DNA from: Oscillospiraceae bacterium
GTDB taxonomy: Bacteria > Bacillota > Clostridia > UBA1381 > UBA9506
Length of the DNA: 36,291 bases
Assembly: GCA_015068555.1 (NCBI GenBank)
Contig: SVKI01000001.1
Location: 85,093-121,383, forward strand
Direction: 5' to 3'
Part shown: one piece after another, positions 29,997 through 36,291 of the stretch
How positions within the stretch are numbered: the stretch's first letter is position 1
Layout: each line of letters starts with the position of its first letter
Made by a program: the position numbers and the translations under genes
Notes under the pieces: generated by a model
The model's input: only the letters and a program-made list of their open reading frames with translations
Database searches by the model: none
What the model was told of the DNA's origin: nothing

Positions 29997-31199
29997 ATGA
30001 AAATCATGGCGGTGATTTGTGAATATAATCCCTTTCACAACGGCCATGCCTATCAGCTTAGAAAGCAGAAAGAGCAGCTTGGTTGCGATGCGGTCGTTTG
30101 CTTGATGAGCGGTCATTTTGTACAACGGGGTGAACCCGCCATTTGCAATAAATGGGCAAGAGCCGAAATGGCGCTTTTGGCAGGTTGTGATTTGGTTTTA
30201 GAACTTCCTGTTGTGTATAGTCTGCGTTCGGCAGAAGGATTTGCTATGGGAGCTGTCTCCCTGCTTGCGTCGCTGGGTGTTGAAGGCTATCTTGCCTTTG
30301 GCAGTGAAACGGCTGATATAAGTCGCTTGTCTGCGGTTGCAGATGTGGCAGAACAGGAAGCATTTGGTGCCGCTGTTCGCCAAAATTTAGAAGCCGGTGT
30401 CAGCTATCCGCAGGCCTATAGCCGGGCTGTAGAACAGCTTTTAGAAGAAGCGGTTGCAGATGTTGTCAAGCACCCTAATGATGTGCTGGCAATTGAATAT
30501 ATGCGCGCTTTAAAGAAAACAAAAGCTAAGCTGTTGCCTACTGCTATCAAACGTGAAAAAGGTATGCATGATGCTTTAGTGGCAGATGACGAATTTTTAA
30601 GTGCTACGGCTATCCGCCAAAGAATAATGCGGGGCGAAAGCGTCGAAAGTTTTATGCCTGCATCGGCCTTTTCGGTGTTTCAAAGGGAAAGCCGGATGGG
30701 TTGTGCGCCGGTTTTGGCAGAAGCACTCTTTCCTATGTTATACTACGCAATTATGACCAAAGGAACAGAAAATCTGCGACACATAAGCGGTGTTTCAGAG
30801 GGAATGGAATTTCGCATTATGCAGGCGGCAGAGCAGAGCCGCGATATGCAATCTTTGCTCGCTGCTATTAAAACAAAACGATATCCTCAAAGCCGAATCA
30901 GCCGTGTTTTGATGAATCTTCTCCTCGGTATTACGAAAGAGGATGCACACATAACACCGCAGTATGCGAGGGTACTGGGAATCGGAGCAAGCGGACGAGC
31001 TGTGCTCAGAGAACTTAGCAAAACATCGTCCATTCCTGTTATTACCAAGGTGGCAGATGCTACGCTCGCAGGGGAAGAGGCACAACGAATGTTTTCTCTT
31101 GATTTACTGGCAACGGATATATATACATTTTTATATCCAAATCATGCAAGAAGTAAAAATGGTATGGATTATTACCGTTCACCGGTTGTTATATCATAA
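29997..31199 (+). CDS. tmcAL: tRNA(Met) cytidine acetate ligase (YlbM)
   Basis: A 400-residue nucleotidyltransferase-fold enzyme. In B. subtilis TmcAL makes N4-acetylcytidine at the wobble position of elongator tRNA-Met from acetate and ATP. The N-terminus has the fold's HxGH-like motif (VICEYNPFHNGHAYQL), then SGHFVQRGEPAICNKWARAEMAL, and FLSATAIRQRI, all hallmarks of YlbM proteins. The gene starts 5 bases after hisIE and is probably co-transcribed. It is not usually part of a his operon, so this is a chance or lineage-specific association. The strong 42-base palindrome terminator follows. Confidence 0.94.
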   Translation: MKIMAVICEYNPFHNGHAYQLRKQKEQLGCDAVVCLMSGHFVQRGEPAICNKWARAEMALLAGCDLVLELPVVYSLRSAEGFAMGAVSLLASLGVEGYLAFGSETADISRLSAVADVAEQEAFGAAVRQNLEAGVSYPQAYSRAVEQLLEEAVADVVKHPNDVLAIEYMRALKKTKAKLLPTAIKREKGMHDALVADDEFLSATAIRQRIMRGESVESFMPASAFSVFQRESRMGCAPVLAEALFPMLYYAIMTKGTENLRHISGVSEGMEFRIMQAAEQSRDMQSLLAAIKTKRYPQSRISRVLMNLLLGITKEDAHITPQYARVLGIGASGRAVLRELSKTSSIPVITKVADATLAGEEAQRMFSLDLLATDIYTFLYPNHARSKNGMDYYRSPVVIS

Positions 31200-31210
31200 T
31201 AAGAACCTCA

Positions 31211-31244
31211 CGAAATTCTAACAAACTAAAGTTTGAGAATTTCG
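31211..31244. other. Hairpin after tmcAL
   Basis: CGAAATTCT and CAAACT on the left pair with AGTTTG and AGAATTTCG on the right; a 2-base bulge interrupts a 15-bp stem. No T-run follows directly, so it is probably not the main terminator. Confidence 0.5.
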
Positions 31245-31267
31245 AAAAACCTTGTTGTGTTCACAAT

Positions 31268-31309
31268 AAAAAACGCCTTCGAAAATATATATTTTCGAAG
31301 GCGTTTTTT
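31268..31309. terminator. 42-base perfect palindrome, bidirectional terminator
   Basis: AAAAAACGCCTTCG...CGAAGGCGTTTTTT is an exact palindrome over all 42 bases with an AT-rich centre. It lies between the convergent tmcAL and SNF2 genes and gives a T-run on both strands. Confidence 0.92.
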
Positions 31310-31336
31310 AATGTCCTCCTTATATAATACGTGCTT

Positions 31337-34300
31337 TTATTTAAACAGATTCAGCAGTTCCTCTTTTGTCATGCGTGAGAGTAAGGTGTTTTCATCTGGC
31401 AGAACATGGTCTGCCAAAGCCTGTTTTTTAGAAGCTAAGGCCAGAATTTTTTCTTCGACCGTATTTTTAGCAATGAGTTTATAAATTTGCACATTTTTCT
31501 TTTGGCCGATTCTGTGAGCCCGGTCGGTTGCTTGATTCTGTGCACTTAGATTCCACCAGGGGTCGTAGTGAATCACAATGTCGGCACCGGTTAAATTAAG
31601 GCCGGTGCCACCGGCTTTAAGAGATATTAAAAAGACCGGTGTTTCATCTGTGTTAAAGGCATTCACGAGGGCGATTCGGTCCTCTTTTTTAGTAGAACCC
31701 TCTAAGAGATAATAAGGGATTTTTTTATGCTTTAACTGCTTTTCCAAAAGCGACAGCATGCTGGTAAATTGTGAAAAAACCAAAAGCTTATGACCGGATT
31801 CAATAGAATTTTCGATTAACTCAATGCACAGATCCAGTTTGGCGCTTTTTTCTTTATAGTTTTCATAAACCAAAGAGGGGTCACAGCAAATCTGACGCAA
31901 ACGCGTCAGCATGGCAAGAACCATCATGCGGCTTTTTGACTCACCTCTGTTTTCAAGTTGCAGAGAAAGTTCCTGGTGCATAGAGGCCAAATTGGCGGTA
32001 TACAATGTGCGTTGCTCTTCAGCTAAACTTGCATACAAAACGGTTTCTGTTTTTTCCGGCAATTCTTTTAAAACATCGCGCTTTAAACGGCGAAGAATAA
32101 AAGGAGAAGTTAGTTTTTTCAGTTCGCTAAGTGCATTTGCATCACCATCTTTTACAATGGGTTGTTCAAAAAGGCGACGAAAACGGCTGTAACGGTACAG
32201 GTATCCCGGCATGAGATAGTCGAAAATAGACCAAAGTTCCGCCAAGGTGTTCTCAATCGGTGTGCCTGTTAAGGCAAAACGAACCTTGGCTGAAATCGAT
32301 TTTACAGCCTTGGCGTTTTGTGTGTTGTGATTTTTAATATATTGGGCTTCGTCGATAATTTCATAGTCAAAAGTCTGCTTTTGATACAGTTCTAAATCCC
32401 GCTTGAGCAGGTCGTATGAGGTGATTACCACATCGCTTTGTTTTTGTGCGAGTACAGCTGCGCGTTCTGCTCCTGTACCGATGACACAACAGCTGGAAAG
32501 TTCCGGCGTAAAATGCCTTATTTCGTGTTCCCAGTTAAGAACCAGGGAAGCGGGACAAACAACAAGTGCGCGCAAACGCTTGTTTTTCTTTTTCTCTGCA
32601 GCAAACAGCGAGAGAATCTGGAGTGTTTTTCCCAGACCCATATCATCTGCCAAAATGCCGCCGAAATCGCAGGCTGAAAGTTGTGAGAGCCAGCGGAATC
32701 CGAATTTTTGATAGTCGCGCAGGGAGTTGTTAAGTGCCGGGGTCGGCAGCGTAAGTGCATCGTTACAGTTTTTAAGCCCATCGACCAGTTGTTGAAAGTG
32801 GTGGTCGGTTTCCAAGGTAATCCCTGTCACAGAGTCAAGGTAAAAACTGCGATAGGCGGGAACCGTTACATCCTTTTTCTTTATATCAGAGGTGGATAGT
32901 CCTAAGCCTTCTGTAACGACGTTTAATTGTTTAATGGCCGCCCCATCTAAAGTTAAAAAGGTTCCATTATCTAAACGAATATAGTTCTTTTTTTGCCGGT
33001 ACGCCTGCAGGGCAGCGGCCAGCACATGGGCGGGCATATCCTCGGCAGAAAAAGAAAGTGAAAGCAGGTCAGACTCCATTCGAACGCCCAGGCGGGGTTC
33101 TTTAATGGAGCGGACGCGAACGCTTTTGAGTTCTGTGCTGACGTAGATAGTTGCCACCTTTGAAAGCGCGGGGATGCCCTCTGTCACGAGCAAAAAGAGC
33201 TTGTCGTTATCAGAGGCAAAAGAGGCAACTCCCGGCTCATTTTCGCTGTCGGGGAAGTATTTGCGCACCAGTTCTTCAACAGCAGTTTCACCCTCTATAT
33301 CCCATATGGTTTTTAAATCTCTTGTTGGGTCAAAGGCATAGTAGGTATGATTAGAGTAACTGAATTCTGTTCTGGCAAAGACCTTCTTCTTTTTGTCAAT
33401 ATCAAGGCTGATTTTGGTTTTAAGACCGGGCGGAATATAGCTGTTTTCTTCTGTTAACAGGTCGATATAGCGCGAAGCGGGCTTTAATATCATGCTGTAA
33501 AAAGCCTGCATGTCCTGTGTGTGTACACACAAAGGCTCCCGGTTTTTGACAAAGCATTCCAGCAAGGTACCGCAATTTTGAGAAAAGTCGGAGCCACAAA
33601 GGTAAAACAGGTCATTTTCTTTCATGTACAACTGATTTTGACCATGAAAAAGCGTAAAATCCGTACGACTTAAGTTGATCCTGTATACATCGCCGGAGCG
33701 CCGAATGTATAAAGAGAGAGAAGGCGGCTGTGGCAAAAAGGTTAAACTGTCGGTTGTAAAAGTTAGTTTTCGATTTTGATACAGGGCAGCAAAACGGTCT
33801 AACGCAATGGGCGTCAGTAGCATGGATTTTGGGTCCTGTTCATCCCGGCACAGCGGATAATATTCTAAAATGAACTGTGCCAGGGCCGTATCTTCAAAAT
33901 TTTCAGGCGCATATAAAAAAGCTTCCGCTTTGCCACAAGGGGCAACCTTTCGATGCGTGAGCAGAGCATAAAAATCGCCTAAATCTTTTACCACATAGGC
34001 CTTTTGACAGCCGGCTTTTAAGGTAAGCCGAAGGACATTTTCTTCAAACCTTAAAAAAGGAATCAGGAGCGATTTTTCCTGACCGGCACGGCGTGCTGCC
34101 CGAGCTTTGACCATAGCTGCTTTTTCTTCCATCAGTAAGGCTAACGCAGGGGAGGTGGCAGTGGGACGGGAGAGCGGTTTATCGCCGCGGGCAAAGGAAT
34201 CAGAGAAAAAGTTATTTTCGATTTTCAAAAGCAGTGCGGAAAGGTGCCTGCAGTTACCTTCTGTGCAATCGGAGCAAGAGCAACTGTACTGCTCAATTTG

Positions 34301-34489
34301 CTCGGCAATGTTATCAATCTGCAAAGAACAGGTGATACCGTCTGCAAAGTGACCGACAACACGGAAGAACCCCTCAAAAGCCATGGGCGTTATTTCGTAT
34401 GCAAAATTAGTCAACGCCAGAGCAAGCGCGTCAGAATATACTTGATTGCTTTGCGCAAGCCTTCTGATTGTGCTTCTTGGAATGGGCAT
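31337..34489 (-). CDS. SNF2-family DNA-dependent ATPase with N-terminal SWIM zinc finger
   Basis: A 1050-residue protein. A SWIM zinc finger (C-x-C...C-x-H) is formed by Cys70, Cys72, Cys80 and His82 in YSCSCSDCTEGNCRHLS. A long middle region of about 400 residues follows, and then the helicase core: Walker A DDMGLGKT with Lys621, the DEAQ box with Asp713, LTGTPIENTLAELWSIFDYL, RRLKRDVLKELP, LVFSQFTSML, SLKAGGTGLNL, and HRIGQKKNVQIY. Such proteins are double-stranded DNA translocases, often called SNF2 helicases or HelZ-like. The bacterial role is unclear. I chose the ATG at 34489 (GGTGG 7 bases before); 21 extra upstream residues in frame are not family-like. It is monocistronic. Confidence 0.95.
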   Translation of the reverse strand: MPIPRSTIRRLAQSNQVYSDALALALTNFAYEITPMAFEGFFRVVGHFADGITCSLQIDNIAEQIEQYSCSCSDCTEGNCRHLSALLLKIENNFFSDSFARGDKPLSRPTATSPALALLMEEKAAMVKARAARRAGQEKSLLIPFLRFEENVLRLTLKAGCQKAYVVKDLGDFYALLTHRKVAPCGKAEAFLYAPENFEDTALAQFILEYYPLCRDEQDPKSMLLTPIALDRFAALYQNRKLTFTTDSLTFLPQPPSLSLYIRRSGDVYRINLSRTDFTLFHGQNQLYMKENDLFYLCGSDFSQNCGTLLECFVKNREPLCVHTQDMQAFYSMILKPASRYIDLLTEENSYIPPGLKTKISLDIDKKKKVFARTEFSYSNHTYYAFDPTRDLKTIWDIEGETAVEELVRKYFPDSENEPGVASFASDNDKLFLLVTEGIPALSKVATIYVSTELKSVRVRSIKEPRLGVRMESDLLSLSFSAEDMPAHVLAAALQAYRQKKNYIRLDNGTFLTLDGAAIKQLNVVTEGLGLSTSDIKKKDVTVPAYRSFYLDSVTGITLETDHHFQQLVDGLKNCNDALTLPTPALNNSLRDYQKFGFRWLSQLSACDFGGILADDMGLGKTLQILSLFAAEKKKNKRLRALVVCPASLVLNWEHEIRHFTPELSSCCVIGTGAERAAVLAQKQSDVVITSYDLLKRDLELYQKQTFDYEIIDEAQYIKNHNTQNAKAVKSISAKVRFALTGTPIENTLAELWSIFDYLMPGYLYRYSRFRRLFEQPIVKDGDANALSELKKLTSPFILRRLKRDVLKELPEKTETVLYASLAEEQRTLYTANLASMHQELSLQLENRGESKSRMMVLAMLTRLRQICCDPSLVYENYKEKSAKLDLCIELIENSIESGHKLLVFSQFTSMLSLLEKQLKHKKIPYYLLEGSTKKEDRIALVNAFNTDETPVFLISLKAGGTGLNLTGADIVIHYDPWWNLSAQNQATDRAHRIGQKKNVQIYKLIAKNTVEEKILALASKKQALADHVLPDENTLLSRMTKEELLNLFK

Positions 34490-34588
34490 GCCGTCACCAC
34501 CTTTTCTGAAATTTATTATCATATCATTATACCATATTATTTTATGTTGCACAAGAGTTTTTATTAAATCTTTCCACAGAATTTTTAA

Positions 34589-34620
34589 CTCATAAACCGA
34601 ACAAAAGTTTGGTTTATGAG
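34589..34620. other. 14-bp hairpin upstream of the ymdB promoter
   Basis: CTCATAAACCGAAC / GTTTGGTTTATGAG around an AAAA loop, with one G-T pair. It ends one base before the -35 of the ymdB promoter and lacks a T-run on either strand, so it is more likely a regulator-binding or structural site than a terminator. Confidence 0.5.
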
Positions 34621-34621
34621 G

Positions 34622-34650
34622 TTGACTTTTATCTGTGTTTATAGTACAAT
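34622..34650 (+). promoter_or_regulatory. Promoter of ymdB-MTHFS
   Basis: TTGACT (34622-34627), 17 bases, TACAAT (34645-34650). The ymdB ATG follows about 43 bases later. Confidence 0.75.
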
Positions 34651-34693
34651 AAATTAAGTAAGAAATGATTGTTAGAAAACGGAAGGAAACGGT

Positions 34694-35461
34694 ATGAATA
34701 TTTTAACAGTGGGTGACATTGTCGGCGATGGCGGAACGGAGTTGTTTATATCTGAAATTGACCGCATAAAACAAGAGCACGCTATTGATTTTTGCATTGT
34801 AAATGCCGAAAATGCCTGTTCTAACAACGGCATAACGCGAAAAAAGGCAGAACTTTTGCTCTCTGGTGGTGCTGATGTCTTAACGCTTGGCAATCATGCG
34901 TTTCGTCAAAAAGAGGCGGTTCCTCTTTTGTTAAATAATAAAAGGGTTATACGGCCGGCAAATTTTCCGCCGGGGACTCCGGGAAACGGTTACACCGTTG
35001 TGACGCATGGTGACATTAAAATTGCAGTTATTAATCTGATGGGTCGAATCTATATGGACTATATGGATTGCCCGTTCCAAACCGTTGATAAGATTTTAAA
35101 AAATGTGCAGGCAGACTTGATTTTTGTTGATTTTCATGCGGAGGCAACAAGCGAAAAAATTTCTATGGGTTGGCATCTGGATGGCCGTGTAACGGCTATG
35201 TTTGGTACGCACACGCATGTGCAGACGGCAGACGCCTGGGTGATGCCGAAGGGCACCGGCTATATCACAGATTTGGGCATGACAGGTCCTGTGTATTCTT
35301 GCCTGGGCGTAAAAAAAGAAATTGTGCTGGAACGGTTTATCGGTTGCATTCCCAAGCGCTTTGAGTTTGCTGACGGAAAATGCCGGCTATGCGGTGCTGT
35401 TTTTCATGTGGATGAGAAAAACGGCAGAACCGATGGAGTAGAAACAATATGTGTACAATGA
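34694..35461 (+). CDS. ymdB: YmdB-type metallophosphoesterase
   Basis: A 255-residue calcineurin-fold phosphodiesterase. In B. subtilis YmdB hydrolyses 2',3'-cyclic nucleotides and affects biofilm and motility decisions. Metal-site motifs are VGDIVGDGG at the start (Asp8), NAENACSNNGIT, LGNHAF, VDFHAEATSEK and GTHTHVQTADAW. After GNH most members have a Trp-Asp pair, which is Ala-Phe-Arg here; this lies beside the metal site and may not affect it. The ribosome site is GGAAGG. Its stop overlaps the start of the next gene. Confidence 0.93.
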   Translation: MNILTVGDIVGDGGTELFISEIDRIKQEHAIDFCIVNAENACSNNGITRKKAELLLSGGADVLTLGNHAFRQKEAVPLLLNNKRVIRPANFPPGTPGNGYTVVTHGDIKIAVINLMGRIYMDYMDCPFQTVDKILKNVQADLIFVDFHAEATSEKISMGWHLDGRVTAMFGTHTHVQTADAWVMPKGTGYITDLGMTGPVYSCLGVKKEIVLERFIGCIPKRFEFADGKCRLCGAVFHVDEKNGRTDGVETICVQ

Positions 35462-36015
35462 CGAAACAAGATTTGAGAAAAGAATTTTTAGCGCGTCGTG
35501 CCCGGATAGATGCAAAAAATCACCGTGAATGGTCAGGCCATATGGCAGAAGAGGTGCTTTCCTATGTTGCAAAGCAAAAAATTACAACGGTGATGCTGTA
35601 TGCTTCGTTTCGCAGCGAACCGGAGACATTCGGTCTGATACAGGCCTTGCTTGATAAAGGTTTGCGGGTGGCTTTGCCAAAATCTGATGCGGAGGGTCAT
35701 ATGGAAGGTTATGTTGTGACGGATGTTGCAAAGCTTGTCCCCGGTGCTTTTGGCATTTTAGAGCCTGACGGCAAAATCGAGCTTCCGGCAGAAGAGCAGG
35801 AACTGATCATAGTGCCTGGTTGCGTATTTGGTATAGACGGTAGTCGAATTGGTTATGGCAGAGGGTATTACGACAGGTATTTGGCCAAATGCCCTAAGGC
35901 TATAAAAGCCGGTTTTTGTTTTTCGCTCTCTTTGTTAGAATCTGTTCCGACAGATGATTTTGATATGAAGATGGATTTTTTCTTTACAGAAAACGGTGTT
36001 GTGAATAAAGTGTAA
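35449..36015 (+). CDS. 5-formyltetrahydrofolate cyclo-ligase
   Basis: A 188-residue enzyme that converts 5-formyl-THF with ATP to 5,10-methenyl-THF, returning folate to the one-carbon pool. Family features are KQDLRKEFLARRA at the start, VMLYASFRSEPET, VALPKSD, FGILEP, IIVPGCVFGIDGSRIGYGRGYYDRYL (the glycine-rich ATP/phosphate loop) and AGFCFSLSLL. I kept the ATG at 35449, because GGAG lies 10 bases upstream, giving a 13-base overlap with ymdB. The ATG at 35458, overlapping the stop as ATGA, is also possible. Confidence 0.93.
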   Translation: MCTMTKQDLRKEFLARRARIDAKNHREWSGHMAEEVLSYVAKQKITTVMLYASFRSEPETFGLIQALLDKGLRVALPKSDAEGHMEGYVVTDVAKLVPGAFGILEPDGKIELPAEEQELIIVPGCVFGIDGSRIGYGRGYYDRYLAKCPKAIKAGFCFSLSLLESVPTDDFDMKMDFFFTENGVVNKV

Positions 36016-36031
36016 AAACTGATTCGAATTC

Positions 36032-36060
36032 TTGAAATTTGTGCCATTGTATGGTAAACT
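36032..36060 (+). promoter_or_regulatory. Promoter facing the right edge, with no gene behind it
   Basis: TTGAAA (36032-36037), 17 bases, TAAACT (36055-36060) with TGG before the -10. CATTGTAT (36045-36052) and ATACAATG (36075-36082) form an inverted repeat over the promoter and start. No ribosome site or reading frame follows within the window. Confidence 0.5.
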
Positions 36061-36088
36061 TTGAGATGTATGGGATACAATGTAGAAA

Positions 36089-36129
36089 CGATTCAAGAAT
36101 CGCCCGAAAACGAGGCATTCGTGAATGCC
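36089..36129. repeat. Two small palindromes
   Basis: CGATTC-AA-GAATCG (36089-36102) and GGCATTC-GT-GAATGCC (36114-36129). They sit between the promoter and the larger hairpin array and look like intergenic repeat units. Confidence 0.6.
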
Positions 36130-36168
36130 CCTACAAAAATTTTTATTCCTGACTTCACAAGACCATAT

Positions 36169-36286
36169 GCGGTGCACAGCACCGCAGCGATATGAATTCT
36201 TGCGAATTCTCGATATGTGCTTCGCACTCGATATGCCTGACGGCTCGATATGTTGCTGACGCAACGAGAATTCATATCATATCGAG
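36169..36286. repeat. Hairpin array with CTCGATATG spacers
   Basis: An outer stem, GATATGAATTCT (36189-36200) / AGAATTCATATC (36267-36278), encloses three direct copies of CTCGATATG (36209, 36227, 36244), each followed by a small hairpin: TGC-TTC-GCA, CC-TGAC-GG and TTGC-TGAC-GCAA. A reverse copy CATATCGAG closes the unit at 36278-36286. A separate GCGGTGC-ACA-GCACCGC hairpin precedes it (36169-36185). The layout resembles a multi-branched RNA or a nested intergenic repeat. It may continue past the window. Confidence 0.75.
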
Positions 36287-36291
36287 TTTGA

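Noticed and set aside
31255-31266. TTGTGTTCACAA, like a Rex operator
   Set aside because: It lacks the central spacer of the Rex consensus and lies between convergent 3' ends rather than at a promoter.
31200-34693. SNF2 gene as part of a defence island
   Set aside because: Neighbours are tmcAL, ymdB and a folate enzyme. No nuclease, methylase, toxin or phage gene is present.
36209-36252. Short direct repeats that might suggest a CRISPR array
   Set aside because: The repeat is only 9 bases, the spacers are 8-9 bases and self-complementary, and no cas genes are present.

Overview
The window looks like chromosomal DNA of an anaerobic, Gram-positive-type Bacillota (Clostridia or a close relative). 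Evidence for this: a full-length pyruvate:ferredoxin oxidoreductase, a simple NifS/IscU iron-sulfur pair, two ECF-type vitamin-uptake S components, a YlmC/YmxH-type PRC-barrel protein typical of spore formers, DUF1540 and DUF378 small proteins, strong AAGGAGG-like ribosome sites and many textbook TTGACA-17-TATAAT promoters. There are no rRNA, tRNA, phage or CRISPR features. Species cannot be named from the sequence alone.

Layout. 1-2332 (mostly minus): the N-terminus of a MurJ-type lipid II flippase, a two-gene unit (XRE-S24-like repressor plus a YpsA/DUF1273 SLOG protein), and a secreted SH3b-NlpC/P60 wall hydrolase with a WalR-box-like site in its promoter. 2605-5087 (plus): rhamnulokinase, a ComEA-like DNA-binding protein, inorganic pyrophosphatase. 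5142-8718 (minus): glmM-rapZ-lysA operon for envelope precursors. 8858-12313: YkuS-like protein, cysteine desulfurase, IscU, a QueT-like transporter and a NiaX-like S component, with an orphan membrane protein on the minus strand between the last two. 12365-13638: YlmC-like protein, an AraD-like class II aldolase/epimerase with altered phosphate-binding residues, a DUF378 protein. 13678-14178: an internally deleted IS3-family element. 14196-18119: a carbohydrate-type locus (DapA/NanA-family aldolase, AraC regulator, SDR, aldo-keto reductase). 18258-19294: AzlCD amino-acid exporter. 19543-23058: PFOR. 23136-25602: an unlisted DUF1540 gene, a second cysteine desulfurase-like enzyme and three small uncharacterised genes. 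25660-27456: L-fucose isomerase. 27814-31199: hisA-hisF-hisIE-tmcAL. 31337-34489: SWIM-SNF2 helicase. 34694-36015: YmdB phosphodiesterase and 5-formyl-THF cyclo-ligase. The last 276 bases hold a promoter facing into an array of small hairpins.

How it fits together. A deoxysugar theme (rhamnulokinase, AraD-like enzyme, fucose isomerase, AraC locus) is spread over 25 kb in separate transcription units, each with its own promoter. The most informative regulatory signal is a 29-base sequence with 23 identities, placed in the same orientation and 41-42 bases upstream of the -35 of both the aldolase promoter and the SDR promoter. It is a strong candidate operator for the AraC protein encoded between them. 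I found no single, clearly novel multi-gene defence or mobile system. The best candidates for undescribed biology are the three-gene cluster at 24722-25602, the catalytically dead S24 repressor with its SLOG partner, the AraD-like enzyme with lost phosphate-binding residues, and the hairpin array at the right edge.
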